Source: Bacteroidota bacterium
Lineage (GTDB): Bacteria > Bacteroidota > Bacteroidia > Chitinophagales > Chitinophagaceae
DNA length: 59,923 bases
Assembly (NCBI GenBank): GCA_023386235.1
Contig: JAEWKC010000044.1
Span: 1 to 59,923 of the forward strand
Direction: 5' to 3'
The notes under the pieces were generated by a model. That model was not told the DNA's origin. It searched no databases and saw only the letters and a program-made list of their open reading frames with translations. Made by a program: the position numbers and the translations under genes. Below, in pieces: positions 25,256 through 34,020 of this stretch (its first letter is position 1; every line of letters begins with the position of its first letter).

Positions 25256-26095
25256 ATGCAAATAGACATTTCGGCTTCTATCGTCTTATATAAAACTAAA
25301 GAAAAGTATCTTGAAAAAATAATTCAGGATTTTTTTGATACGGATATGCATGTCTGTTTGCTGTTGATTGACAATTCACCTACTGACGATTTGAAAATCT
25401 TATCTGCTATTGATAAACGTATTGAATATATCTGGCTACAGGAGAATAAAGGTTTTGGTAAAGCACACAATATCGCTATTAACAAAATGCTTGGCAAAAG
25501 CAAATACCATGTCATTCTCAATCCGGATATTGAATTTGATAAGGAGGTACTGCCTGCACTGTATACTTTTATGAATCAAAATCCTGATGTAGGCAATGTA
25601 ATTCCTAAAGTGTATTATAAAACAGGAGAAGTGCAACCACTTTGTAAATTACTGCCCACACCGCTTACTTTATTTTCTCGCAGGTTTGCCCGCTATAGTT
25701 TTTTTACAAAAAAATTAAACCACAGATACGAACTGGAAAACTTTCGCTACAATGCTGTAATGGAGGTGCCCAATATGTCCGGATGCTTTATGTTTATCAG
25801 AAATACCGTATTGCAACAAACCGGCGGCTTTGATGAACGCTTTTTCTTATACTTGGAAGATGTAGATCTTAACAGAAGGATCGGCAGAATTGCTAAGACG
25901 GTAGTGTATCCTTATGTACACATCATGCATCATTTTAGAAAAGGCTCTTACCAGGAACCGGAGTTATTGAAACACCATATACGCTCGGCAATCCATTATT
26001 TCAATAAATGGGGATGGTTTTTGGATTGGGAAAGAGCACATATAAATAACAAAACCATTAAACGGATAAAAGAATTGAATAATTCAAAAAAATAA
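25256..26095 (+). CDS. Glycosyltransferase family 2 (rhamnosyltransferase-like)
   Basis: GT-A fold enzyme of 279 residues using the ATG at 25256; a longer frame from a GTG at 25199 adds residues without family similarity. Seen are SIVLYKTKEKYLEK at the start, LLIDNSPTDD, ENKGFGKAHNIAI, the metal-binding region HVILNPDIEFD (NPD in place of DxD), and MSGCFMFIRNTVLQQTGGFDERFFLYLEDVDL, split here into GGFDERFFLYLEDVDL. This pattern is common in rhamnosyl and related transferases such as WbbL. Locus dTDP-rhamnose genes make rhamnose a reasonable donor guess. Confidence 0.88.
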   Translation: MQIDISASIVLYKTKEKYLEKIIQDFFDTDMHVCLLLIDNSPTDDLKILSAIDKRIEYIWLQENKGFGKAHNIAINKMLGKSKYHVILNPDIEFDKEVLPALYTFMNQNPDVGNVIPKVYYKTGEVQPLCKLLPTPLTLFSRRFARYSFFTKKLNHRYELENFRYNAVMEVPNMSGCFMFIRNTVLQQTGGFDERFFLYLEDVDLNRRIGRIAKTVVYPYVHIMHHFRKGSYQEPELLKHHIRSAIHYFNKWGWFLDWERAHINNKTIKRIKELNNSKK

Positions 26096-26150
26096 TAAAG
26101 ATATTTGCCACGTAAACAATAAGAGATGAGTCAACTTTATTGAGCAATTC

Positions 26151-27161
26151 ATGATTTTAATAGATGCCATATACATTCATATCGGAGGGCCGAAAATACT
26201 GTTAGATTATTTGATAAATGAACTGGAAAAAACAGATAAAAAAGTTACCTATCTTTTGGATAAGCGTGTGAAGGGAAAAATACAAACGATAAAATCAGGA
26301 AACAAGGTCATCTATCAGGAAGCGAAGCTTACTAAGAGAAGAAGATTTTATAAAAAGCAAAAAAATAACTTTACTACAGTTCTGTCCATGAATAATCTGC
26401 CACCTGCCATGCGGCTGAAAGCTACTGTTTATACCTATTTTCATAATCCGCCTCTTCTACAGACCATCAGAGAGTTTTCAACAAAGAAAAATATTCTTTT
26501 TTCACTGAAAAGAATGATTGTAAATTATTATAAAAATAATACCGATTTCTGGATAGTGCAAATGGATCTGATAAAAGAAAAGCTGCGACAAAGATATAGT
26601 TTACAGCCTGGGAAGATTCTTGTACTGCCTTTTTATGAGCCTGTCAATCAGGATGCGCTTGATGTAAGCAAAATAAAAAGTCAATATACCTATGTGAGTC
26701 TTGGCGTACCTTATAAAAATCATTTGCGTTTAATCACTGCCTTTTGTCTGTTTTATGATAAGCATCAATACGGTAAATTAATAGTGACCTTGCCACCGGA
26801 GTTTAAAGATATATTGCAGCAAATAGAACAAAAAAAGAAAGCAGGTTACCCGATTGAGAATGTAGGATATATAGATCGGAAAAATGTTCAGAAACTTTTT
26901 CTCGAATCGGAGTATCATGTATTTCCTTCGCTTACAGAAAGTTTAGGTTTGGGCATTTTAGAATCTATTGACTGCGGCTGTAAAGTTATAGGCGCCGATC
27001 TGCCTTATATGCATGCCGTATGCGAACCTTCGGTTGTTTTTGATCCTTTTAACGTAGAGGCTATAGCGGGAGCGTTAAAACAATCGGTTGAAAAAGATTT
27101 ACCCCTTTCAAAAAGTAAAGTAAAAAATCAGATAAAAGAATTGTTGTCTCTTTTGAAATAG
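26151..27161 (+). CDS. Glycosyltransferase, GT4-like
   Basis: A 336-residue group 1 glycosyltransferase. GGPKILLDYLINEL near the start is the acceptor-side loop and helix; the donor side is seen in YVSLGVPYKNHLRLI, VGYIDRKNVQKLF and the motif FPSLTESLGLGILESIDCGC, giving E-x7-E type acidic positions. It ends 127 bases before manC, so GDP-mannose is a plausible donor, but this is inference from position only. Confidence 0.85.
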   Translation: MILIDAIYIHIGGPKILLDYLINELEKTDKKVTYLLDKRVKGKIQTIKSGNKVIYQEAKLTKRRRFYKKQKNNFTTVLSMNNLPPAMRLKATVYTYFHNPPLLQTIREFSTKKNILFSLKRMIVNYYKNNTDFWIVQMDLIKEKLRQRYSLQPGKILVLPFYEPVNQDALDVSKIKSQYTYVSLGVPYKNHLRLITAFCLFYDKHQYGKLIVTLPPEFKDILQQIEQKKKAGYPIENVGYIDRKNVQKLFLESEYHVFPSLTESLGLGILESIDCGCKVIGADLPYMHAVCEPSVVFDPFNVEAIAGALKQSVEKDLPLSKSKVKNQIKELLSLLK

Positions 27162-27224
27162 AAAATATCAATATAGCAGGAGAAACGAACTCCGATAAAG
27201 AGAATATAATCAATGTTTAATTAG

Positions 27225-27232
27225 TAAATTTG
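27225..27232 (+). promoter_or_regulatory. -7 promoter element upstream of manC
   Basis: TAAATTTG, followed by C, fits TAnnTTTG, about 57 bases upstream of the manC start. Confidence 0.5.
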
Positions 27233-27288
27233 CTTTTACTAATAAACATATAAAAAACTGATAGAAATAACACTATAACATAACAAAC

Positions 27289-28347
27289 ATGATATATACC
27301 CTTATTATGGCAGGCGGCGTGGGTAGCCGCTTCTGGCCAAAAAGCAGAGAGAAATTTCCCAAACAATTTATTGATATTATGGGTACGGGAAAATCATTCA
27401 TTCAAATGACCTACGACAGGTCTTTGGCATTTTCCAATCCGGAGAATATCTTGATCCTTACCAATAAAGATTATAAAACACTTGTGGCGGAACAATTGCC
27501 TGCGCTGCCGGAGGAAAACATTCTTACCGAACCTTCCAGGAATAATACAGCGCCTTGCATTGCCTATGCGGCCTACAAATTATATCAAAAAGATAAGGAT
27601 GCGGTAATGGTGATTGTGCCCTCGGATCATCTTATATTGAAGGAAAAAGTTTTTGAAGAAAAAATAAAAACGGCTGTAAATTTCTTACAGGATAAGGAGG
27701 CGCTGATAACGCTAGGTATTGATCCCACACGTGCCGATACCGGCTACGGCTACATTCAGTTTGAACAAAGTGAGCAAGAGATTAAAAAGGTAATGGCATT
27801 TAAAGAAAAGCCGGATGCCGCAACCGCTCAGCAATATATTGATTCTAAAGAATATCTATGGAATGCCGGTATTTTTATCTGGAAAGCAAAGGATATTATC
27901 AGCGCGTTTGAAAAGTATACGCCGGAATTGAGTATGATTTTTGAAAAAGGAATAAGTCTGTACAATACCGCCGGGGAAGCAGATTTTATTGAAGAATATT
28001 ATCCTCAAAGTCCCAAGATATCTATTGATTACGCTATAATGGAAAAGGCCGAAAATGTATATACCATTCCTGCTGATATTGGTTGGAGCGACGTAGGTAC
28101 GTGGGCTTCTCTCTGGAATGTAAAAGAAAAAGACGCCCGGCAAAATGCCGTTGTAGCGCAGGGGCAGGTGGTAGCTACCAATACCGAAGGATGTATGATT
28201 ACTTCAAAAGACGATAGTGTAGTAGTGATAGACGGATTGAAAGATTTTATTGTGGTAAATGAAAAAGATGCGTTGCTCATTTATCCTATTCATAAAGAGC
28301 AGGAAATAAAAGAAGTGCTAAAGAAACTGGATAAAAATGCATTGTAA
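27289..28347 (+). CDS. manC: Mannose-1-phosphate guanylyltransferase ManC
   Basis: Makes GDP-mannose from GTP and mannose-1-phosphate. The 352-residue protein has the catalytic loop MAGGVGSRFWPKSREKFPKQ (7-26), EPSRNNTAPCIAYAA, VPSDHLI, FKEKPDAATA, WNAGIFIWKA and the C-terminal ADIGWSDVGTW motif. It contains only the nucleotidyltransferase part and the start of the beta-helix; the fused phosphomannose isomerase domain of longer ManC proteins is absent. Last gene of the polysaccharide locus, convergent with the serine hydrolase gene. Confidence 0.95.
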   Translation: MIYTLIMAGGVGSRFWPKSREKFPKQFIDIMGTGKSFIQMTYDRSLAFSNPENILILTNKDYKTLVAEQLPALPEENILTEPSRNNTAPCIAYAAYKLYQKDKDAVMVIVPSDHLILKEKVFEEKIKTAVNFLQDKEALITLGIDPTRADTGYGYIQFEQSEQEIKKVMAFKEKPDAATAQQYIDSKEYLWNAGIFIWKAKDIISAFEKYTPELSMIFEKGISLYNTAGEADFIEEYYPQSPKISIDYAIMEKAENVYTIPADIGWSDVGTWASLWNVKEKDARQNAVVAQGQVVATNTEGCMITSKDDSVVVIDGLKDFIVVNEKDALLIYPIHKEQEIKEVLKKLDKNAL

Positions 28348-28360
28348 CCTGGCAGAATAT

Positions 28361-29923
28361 TTATTTTAGCCCGGGCTTTCTTTTGGGAGCTAAATGCTCA
28401 AAGTCGAAGCTGAAATCGGTTATGGGCGATATGGGTTTCATTTTTAATACTTGCGCTATACCTTTTTCATCATAATTAAAAATTACATAAGCATCCGCGT
28501 CATAGCTTCTGTCGTCCCATTTAGCAATATACGTATTGTAGTTGTAGGGCAGCAGCGTTCCTTTTAATCTCGGAGAATTTTTGCAGGTAATTCTGTACGC
28601 GTTGTTGATGAAACTGATCTCAATATCGCCAAACCACTTATCGTTGTATATGCCCGTGATTTGCTCTTTGGAAGGGAGAAGATTACTCAATTTCATTTTT
28701 TCTGTCTGTGTGTAAACCGCCAGCTTCAGGCTATCGGAATGTTTATTGAAATTATCCGTTCTTGTCTTCAGTTCTTTTATCCAGTCTCGCTTTGCATTAT
28801 TCAGATAGTGGTCTTTAATAGTATTGCTGATAGCGGTAAATGCCGCGCCCGATTGCTGGTTGGTCAAGACTACAATGCCCAGCTTTTTTTCGGGAATCAA
28901 AATAAATTGCGTTACTGTTCCTATCAATCCGCCGGTGTGCGTTACTTGCAGGCAACCGTTCACGTCACTTACAAACCAGCCCAGGCCATAGCCGTTTAAT
29001 TTCGTATTGTATGGATGATTGCCGGCTACCGCTATGGGCATTTGCAGGCTCCATAGTTCCTTTAATTGTTGTTTGCTGATGAGTCTCTTTCCCGATTGTG
29101 TAACGCCGTCATTCATCAGGAACTTTGCCCATACAAGCATATCCTCTATATTGCTCATGATACCTCCGGCAGCATTGGCAATACTGTTCCAGTCATGTGG
29201 TATGGCTGTTACTTTTCCCTCTACGGGTGCATGCGCGTCAATCAGGTTGGCATTGTTTCGTACCCTGTTATACGATGCAGTGCTGGTGCGCATTCCCACG
29301 GGTTGTAATATGCGCTGTTCAATGAATTCCTCCCACGAAAGTCCGCTTACCCGGTGTATGATTTCTCCGGCTATGATATACATGTTGTTGTTGTATACGT
29401 ATTTGGAGCGGAAGGAGCTTTCGGGTTGTAAATATTGTATATTGTTGATGATATCCTGCACGGTAAAGGTGCCGCCTTCAGGAAAAAACATAAGGTCTCC
29501 CGCGCCTAAACCCAGGCCGCTCCGGTGCGTTACCAAATCTCTTATGGTAAATTCTTCGGTAACAAAATCGGCATACATTTTAAACTCAGGAATATATTTT
29601 CTTACTTTATCATCCCATTTCAGCTTGCCTTCGTCTGCTAGCATAGCCAACGCGAAGCAGGTAAATCCTTTGCTGTTAGAAGCAATGCCAAAAAGCGTTT
29701 GGGAATCTACCGGTAAATTGTTTTTTAATGAACGTACGCCCTGACCTTTGCTATACACAATTTTATCATCTTTAATAATGCCTACCGAGATGCCGGGCAC
29801 GTCAAAGGCTTTGATCGTGGCCGTTACAAGGCTGTCAATACTTTTTTCATTTATTTGCGCATGGGAAGCAGAAGATAATACGATTAAAAAAGATACGAGA
29901 AAATAATGTAGGATGTTCTTCAT
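28361..29923 (-). CDS. Serine beta-lactamase-like hydrolase (class C/PBP4* family)
   Basis: Secreted or periplasmic serine hydrolase of the beta-lactamase/transpeptidase-like superfamily, 520 residues with an N-terminal signal peptide (ends near SHAQ, residue 23). Active-site motifs: SNSK (Ser82, Lys85), a YxN-type motif in YVYNNNMY, and HTGG in QVTHTGGLIGT. The C-terminal 120 residues resemble the DUF3471-type beta domain found in such esterases. Substrate unknown: peptidase, esterase and lactamase members all exist. It is unrelated to the preceding sugar locus and ends 13 bases from manC in convergent orientation. Confidence 0.9.
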   Translation of the reverse strand: MKNILHYFLVSFLIVLSSASHAQINEKSIDSLVTATIKAFDVPGISVGIIKDDKIVYSKGQGVRSLKNNLPVDSQTLFGIASNSKGFTCFALAMLADEGKLKWDDKVRKYIPEFKMYADFVTEEFTIRDLVTHRSGLGLGAGDLMFFPEGGTFTVQDIINNIQYLQPESSFRSKYVYNNNMYIIAGEIIHRVSGLSWEEFIEQRILQPVGMRTSTASYNRVRNNANLIDAHAPVEGKVTAIPHDWNSIANAAGGIMSNIEDMLVWAKFLMNDGVTQSGKRLISKQQLKELWSLQMPIAVAGNHPYNTKLNGYGLGWFVSDVNGCLQVTHTGGLIGTVTQFILIPEKKLGIVVLTNQQSGAAFTAISNTIKDHYLNNAKRDWIKELKTRTDNFNKHSDSLKLAVYTQTEKMKLSNLLPSKEQITGIYNDKWFGDIEISFINNAYRITCKNSPRLKGTLLPYNYNTYIAKWDDRSYDADAYVIFNYDEKGIAQVLKMKPISPITDFSFDFEHLAPKRKPGLK

Positions 29924-29950
29924 AGATTGATGCTTTGATGGCGGACTGTT

Positions 29951-31000
29951 TTATAAATTAATGACTCTTTTTTCTTTAGCGCTTTGAAATGCCGCGTCAA
30001 TGATTGTCATTGTTTTTACTGCGTCGGCAGCGGGTACAGGATTGGGGGCTGCTCCGGTCAGCGCTTTGTAAATATCCTGATAATAATTCATGTAGTTGCC
30101 TATTGCAGAGCGTGTTTCTTTTCTTATTTCTATACCCTCAATGGTAGTGTGCAACAAGCCGTCAAAATCGCCGGGAGTTTCTATCCAGCTTTCTAAAGAA
30201 GGGATGGCGCCTTTTTCTAAAGCTTCTTCCTGCAGGTCTGATCTTTTTTGTAAGAAGCTTCCGTTTTCTCCGTTCAATATGTAGGAAAAGGTGCGTTCTT
30301 TTACATATACCGATCCTTTTATTCTTACGCGCAATTTAGAAGGATAGAATAAAAGCACTTCAAAATAATCATTAGAAGTAAGTCCGGGTCGCATACATTC
30401 CAAATCGGCAAAAACAGCTTCGGGCATGCCAAACAACTGCAATGCCTGATCTATTAAATGCGCGCCCAGGTCGTGGAGATTGCCTGCACCCGGCTTATCG
30501 CCTTCTTTATGCTCTTTGCCACTGTGGCCGGGTCTGTACCTGTCAAATTTCAACTCGGCTTCTTTTAATTCTCCCAGCAGATTGGTCTCTATTATTTTCT
30601 TGAGCTCCAGAAAATCTCCGTCGTATCTGCGGTTTTGATAGACGCTTAAAAATGTGTTATTTGTTTTGGCGATCTCATCTAATTCTTTCGCTTCCTGCGC
30701 AATGGTTGTAAAAGGTTTTTCTACTATCACTGATTTGCCTGCCAGCAGAGCTTTTTTGGCATAGTCGAAATGCATTTGTACAGGTGTATTTACCACAACC
30801 AATTCTATTGAATCGTCAGCGATCATTTCTTCAAAGGAGCGATATAGCTTACTTTCAGGATATAATTCCCTTGAGTTGTCTTTATGTCTTTCTACAATGG
30901 CGCTTAATTTGAAATTGGGATTTTGTTGTATAAACGGCGCGTGAAAAATTCTTCCGCTCATACCGTAGGAAGCGATGCCTGTATTGATAACTCTGCTCAT
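29951..31000 (-). CDS. Gfo/Idh/MocA-family oxidoreductase
   Basis: NAD(P)-dependent sugar or polyol dehydrogenase family member with 349 residues. The N-terminal Rossmann domain starts TGIASYGMSGRIFH, with VVNTPVQMHFDYAKKALLAG and the hallmark EKP (94-96); a C-terminal alpha/beta domain follows with DLGAHLIDQAL, where the His of GAH is the usual catalytic/substrate residue. It lies 27 bases upstream of the serine hydrolase gene on the same strand, so the two may be co-transcribed. Substrate cannot be named from sequence. Confidence 0.92.
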   Translation of the reverse strand: MSRVINTGIASYGMSGRIFHAPFIQQNPNFKLSAIVERHKDNSRELYPESKLYRSFEEMIADDSIELVVVNTPVQMHFDYAKKALLAGKSVIVEKPFTTIAQEAKELDEIAKTNNTFLSVYQNRRYDGDFLELKKIIETNLLGELKEAELKFDRYRPGHSGKEHKEGDKPGAGNLHDLGAHLIDQALQLFGMPEAVFADLECMRPGLTSNDYFEVLLFYPSKLRVRIKGSVYVKERTFSYILNGENGSFLQKRSDLQEEALEKGAIPSLESWIETPGDFDGLLHTTIEGIEIRKETRSAIGNYMNYYQDIYKALTGAAPNPVPAADAVKTMTIIDAAFQSAKEKRVINL

Positions 31001-31091
31001 TTCTCTTATTTTTTATTGAGAGTAAATGTAATAAAAAGAAATGTATATTCCTCACGACTAGGTCATGAATACACGAAGAAAAGTTTGATAT

Positions 31092-31300
31092 GCCTCGGGA
31101 TGAGGTGGAGACTGCTTCTGCGCTATCGCGCATCGCAGTGACGATTTTGTAAGGTTCGTCATCGCGAGGTTTTGCAGCGTAGCGAAAAAACGCAGCAATC
31201 TCCTTTTTTTGAAAGATGGTTAACAACTCCTTCTCCTGTAGGAGAAGGCCGGGATGAGGTAGACTGCTTCTGCGCTATCGCGCATCGCAGTGACGATTTC
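31092..31300. repeat. Composite intergenic palindromic repeat block 3 (inverted)
   Basis: Third copy of the repeat family, in opposite orientation, between the oxidoreductase and LOG genes, both on the minus strand. Unit A variants flank the block (GACTGCTTCTGCGCTATCGC at 31110 and 31263 region, each ending CATCGCAGTGACGA), unit C is inverted in the middle (TTCGTCATCGCGAGGTTTTG, from 31155), and unit B is represented by CTCCTTCTCCTGTAGGAGAA then GGCCGGGATGAGG. The unit A core differs from that in the polysaccharide locus. No gene is seen in 31001-31323. Confidence 0.85.
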
Positions 31301-31323
31301 GTATATTGTGCACTCCGTACTTC

Positions 31324-32100
31324 CTACTTCCTTTTCGCTCTTCTGCCGTCATCGTCAGCATGCCACCATTTCCCCTTTTTTCTCTTTTGTACAATGATGT
31401 AATTATGATTGATGTATTTCTTTATATGTTCCATCGCTTCATCATGACTATCTGTAATCAATACCAGGTCAAGATCGTAGGGCGAGATGGTTTTGTCTTC
31501 CACCATTTTTTCCATACTGTCTATAATTTCTTCGTAATAGTCTTTCCCGAAAAGCACAATAGGGAACTGTTCTATAGAATTGGTTTGTACCAGGGTAAGT
31601 GTTTCATAAAACTCATCCATTGTGCCAAATCCGCCGGGCATGATTATAAACGCGTAAGAATATTTTACCAGCATCACTTTTCTTACAAAGAAAAAATCGA
31701 ATGTGAAAGATTCTGTGAGATAGGGATTTTCGTGCTGTTCGTGCGGCAATACAATATTTAATCCTACTGATCTTCCGCCGGCTTCAAAAGCCCCGCGGTT
31801 AGCAGCTTCCATTATACCGGGGCCACCGCCCGTGATAGTAGTGAAATTCATTTCGGCAATCCTTTTGCCAAATTCTACGGCATCCTGGTAGTAAAGATGA
31901 TCTTCGGTAAATCTGGCCGATCCGAATACGCTTATGCCGGGTCCTACGTAGCGTAGCATATCCATGCTTTCCACTATCTGCTTATGTACACTATCTGCAA
32001 ACACCCTGTCTTCGGGCGTTTCGGTATCAGCGTTTAAATAAAGTATACGTTTGGCGGGAATTATTCTTTCTTCTTCTTCGGGGTGTTTCAGTTCTTCCAT
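31324..32100 (-). CDS. LOG-family protein (TIGR00730 group)
   Basis: A 258-residue Rossmann-fold protein of the LOG (lonely guy) family, whose characterised members are cytokinin nucleoside monophosphate phosphoribohydrolases; many bacterial members act on nucleotide 5'-monophosphates. Seen are ISVFGSARF, GGGPGIMEAANRGAFEAGG and PGGFGTMDE, the two family signatures. The ATG at 32100 was chosen over a TTG six codons upstream. An N-terminal extension of about 50 residues precedes the core domain. Physiological substrate is not known. Confidence 0.92.
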   Translation of the reverse strand: MEELKHPEEEERIIPAKRILYLNADTETPEDRVFADSVHKQIVESMDMLRYVGPGISVFGSARFTEDHLYYQDAVEFGKRIAEMNFTTITGGGPGIMEAANRGAFEAGGRSVGLNIVLPHEQHENPYLTESFTFDFFFVRKVMLVKYSYAFIIMPGGFGTMDEFYETLTLVQTNSIEQFPIVLFGKDYYEEIIDSMEKMVEDKTISPYDLDLVLITDSHDEAMEHIKKYINHNYIIVQKRKKGKWWHADDDGRRAKRK

Positions 32101-32188
32101 GTTATGTGTTTGTAGCAAAAATATTATAATTGATTTTTAATATACATAAACCTATCATAAATTGCACCAAAAAATTTTATATAATAGA

Positions 32189-32959
32189 ATGAAGATTATA
32201 TCTTATAATGTAAACGGTATAAGAGCCGCCATAAAGAAAGGGCTGCTTGAATGGATAGCCGAAAACCCGGCAGATATAATTTGTTTGCAGGAAACCAAGG
32301 CTGAAAAAGAAAACGTAGATTACAAATCCATAGAAGCGCTGGGCTATCATACCTATTGGTTTTCCGCACAGAAAAAAGGATATAGCGGCGTGGCTGTTTT
32401 TTCTAAAGCAGAGCCACTAAAAGTAACTTTGGGCAGCAGGATAGAGCAAAGCGATTTTGAAGGCAGAGTAATACAACTGGATTATGAGAAATTTACTTTG
32501 GTAAATGCTTATTTCCCTTCGGGTACAAGCGGAGATATTCGTCAAACATACAAATATCAATGGTTAGACGAGTTTTACGATTATTTGAACGAATTGCGAA
32601 AAGAGAAAAAAGCGCTTGTGATTACAGGCGACTATAATATCTGTCACAAAGCTATTGACATTCATGATCCTAAAGGCAATAAAAATTCATCGGGCTTTTT
32701 GCCGGAAGAAAGAGCCTGGATGGATAAATTTTTTGATAACGGATATATCGATACTTTTCGCCATTTTCAGCCGAACGCTACCGGTGCATACACATGGTGG
32801 AGCCAGCGTTTTCCTTCGGTAAGGTTGAATAATAAAGGCTGGAGAATAGACTACATCAGCGTTACAGACAATTTAAAAGAACTGCTGGCAAACGCGGTCA
32901 TCTACCCCGATGCTAAGCACAGCGATCATTGTCCCGTTTCAGTAGAATTAAAATTTTAA
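32189..32959 (+). CDS. xth: Exodeoxyribonuclease III
   Basis: AP endonuclease and 3'-5' exonuclease of base excision repair. The 256-residue protein shows the complete ExoIII/APE fold motifs: SYNVNGIRAAIKKG (N-terminus), CLQETKAEKEN with the metal Glu, YFPSGTSGDIRQTYK, GDYNICHKAIDIHDPK (Asp and Asn), WWSQRF, WRIDYISVTD and the terminal HSDHCPV with catalytic Asp-His. ATG at 32189 was preferred to the TTG at 32162 because the conserved MKIISYN begins there. Confidence 0.96.
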   Translation: MKIISYNVNGIRAAIKKGLLEWIAENPADIICLQETKAEKENVDYKSIEALGYHTYWFSAQKKGYSGVAVFSKAEPLKVTLGSRIEQSDFEGRVIQLDYEKFTLVNAYFPSGTSGDIRQTYKYQWLDEFYDYLNELRKEKKALVITGDYNICHKAIDIHDPKGNKNSSGFLPEERAWMDKFFDNGYIDTFRHFQPNATGAYTWWSQRFPSVRLNNKGWRIDYISVTDNLKELLANAVIYPDAKHSDHCPVSVELKF

Positions 32960-32963
32960 ATCA

Positions 32964-33269
32964 ATGTATATATACAACGTAACCATAAAAGTAGACTGGA
33001 GCATTCATGAAAAATGGCTGGAGTGGCTAAAAACTTATCACATACCCGCTATACTTGATTATGGCTGCTTCACCAATGCCAGGCTGCTTCAGCTACAGGA
33101 GATTGACGAAAGTGACGGGCCTACCTATGCTGTACAGTTTTTTGCCGAAGCAAAAGCCGACTATAACAGGTATATTGAATTGTATGCCAATGAAATAATA
33201 ACTATTGAAAGAAATTTCTGGAACAATAAAATGTACACATTCCATACTTTAATGCAGGTTGTGGATTAG
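32964..33269 (+). CDS. DUF4286 family protein
   Basis: A 101-residue soluble protein matching the small DUF4286 family of Bacteroidota: opening MYIYNVTIKVDWSIHEKWLE, then HIPAILDYGCFTNARLLQL and YAVQFFAEAKADYNRYIE. Function unknown; the fold is probably an alpha-beta ferredoxin-like domain. It starts 4 bases after the exonuclease III stop, so it is probably translated from the same message. Confidence 0.85.
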   Translation: MYIYNVTIKVDWSIHEKWLEWLKTYHIPAILDYGCFTNARLLQLQEIDESDGPTYAVQFFAEAKADYNRYIELYANEIITIERNFWNNKMYTFHTLMQVVD

Positions 33270-33360
33270 ATAAAACAGATTATTAAAAATGATAATTTTT
33301 TGGAAGTCGCATCATTAAAGCATTATAAGAGATTTTTGTTTGAAAAAAAGGCATCAAAAA

Positions 33361-33391
33361 TTTTGAAATAACTTAAAAGACAGTACTTTTG
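33361..33391 (+). promoter_or_regulatory. Promoter of the HU gene
   Basis: TTTTG (33361-33365), an 18-base spacer and TACTTTTG (33384-33391) form a full Bacteroidota sigma-70-type promoter 32 bases before the HU start. Confidence 0.8.
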
Positions 33392-33423
33392 TATTATTAA
33401 TTTAACTCATTAAAAATTACACT

Positions 33424-33693
33424 ATGAACAAAGCTGAATTAGTTGCCAAGATTGCTGACGAAGCAGGTATAACTAAAACACAAGCAAACGATGCTTTAAA
33501 CGCATTTACCACAACTGTACAAAAAACTTTAAAGAAAGGCGATAAAGTTACCTTGGTAGGTTTTGGTACTTTCTCTGTTACTAAGCGCGCAGCTCGTACA
33601 GGCCGTAACCCTCGCACCGGCGCTCCTTTGAAAATCAAAGCCAAAAAAGTAGCTAAATTCAAAGCAGGTAAAGAGCTGTCAGACAAAATCTAA
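33424..33693 (+). CDS. hup: HU-family DNA-binding protein
   Basis: Nucleoid-associated histone-like protein, 89 residues, the normal HU length. It opens MNKAELVAKIADEAGITKTQ, has the helix pair through residue 40, the GDKVTLVGFGTFSV strand, and the DNA-intercalating arm GRNPRTGAPLKI with its conserved Pro. It has its own strong promoter and a clear intrinsic terminator, so it is a monocistronic unit. Confidence 0.96.
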   Translation: MNKAELVAKIADEAGITKTQANDALNAFTTTVQKTLKKGDKVTLVGFGTFSVTKRAARTGRNPRTGAPLKIKAKKVAKFKAGKELSDKI

Positions 33694-33713
33694 ATAGATT
33701 GCTGATATTATTA

Positions 33714-33745
33714 AAGCAGAAGATAAATGCTCTTCTGCTTTTTTT
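33714..33745 (+). terminator. Intrinsic terminator of the HU gene
   Basis: AAGCAGAAGA (33714-33723) pairs with TCTTCTGCTT (33731-33740) over a 7-base loop, followed by a T-run. Confidence 0.88.
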
Positions 33746-33762
33746 ATTTATAGAAAATAATC

Positions 33763-33770
33763 TAATTTTG
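33763..33770 (+). promoter_or_regulatory. -7 promoter element of the THX gene
   Basis: TAATTTTG, followed by C, lies about 38 bases before the THX start and just after the HU terminator. Confidence 0.55.
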
Positions 33771-33807
33771 CATATTATTCATTCAACAACAAAAAACACA
33801 TTACAAA

Positions 33808-33939
33808 ATGGGTAGAGGTGATAAAAAAACTAAAAAAGGAAAAAGGTTTTTAAGTTCTTACGGAAAAGTTCGCCCGGCAAGACCGACAAAGGCGAATGCT
33901 GAGAAAAAGAAAGAAGAAGAGAAGAAAACAGAAGAGTAG
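33808..33939 (+). CDS. 30S ribosomal protein THX
   Basis: A 43-residue, very basic protein. MGRGDKKTKKGKRFLSSYGK at the N-terminus is the bTHX signature (MGKGDKKTxxGKxxxxSYG) and RPARP follows; the last 15 residues are an EK-rich tail. THX binds in the head of the 30S subunit. The gene has its own -7 element and terminator and stands alone between HU and a methyltransferase gene. It is short enough to be missed by length-based gene finding. The acidic/basic tail is longer than in the shortest family members. Confidence 0.88.
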   Translation: MGRGDKKTKKGKRFLSSYGKVRPARPTKANAEKKKEEEKKTEE

Positions 33940-33963
33940 TATAAAACTTTGTTTCAATAAATC

Positions 33964-33996
33964 ACGGCAAGCACAAACGAAGCTTGTCGTTTTTTA
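33964..33996 (+). terminator. Intrinsic terminator of the THX gene
   Basis: ACGGCAAGC (33964-33972) pairs with GCTTGTCGT (33982-33990), one G-U pair, followed by TTTTT. Confidence 0.85.
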
Positions 33997-34020
33997 TATT
34001 GGGGCTTATTAAATCTTATC

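Noticed and set aside
28368..28377. AGCCCGGGCT palindrome between manC and the serine hydrolase gene
   Set aside because: It lies inside the last codons of the hydrolase gene, has no loop or T-run and is likely chance.
29019..29744. 241-codon open frame on the + strand
   Set aside because: It is antisense to the serine hydrolase gene, whose catalytic motifs are intact on the minus strand; no protein-family features in the + frame.
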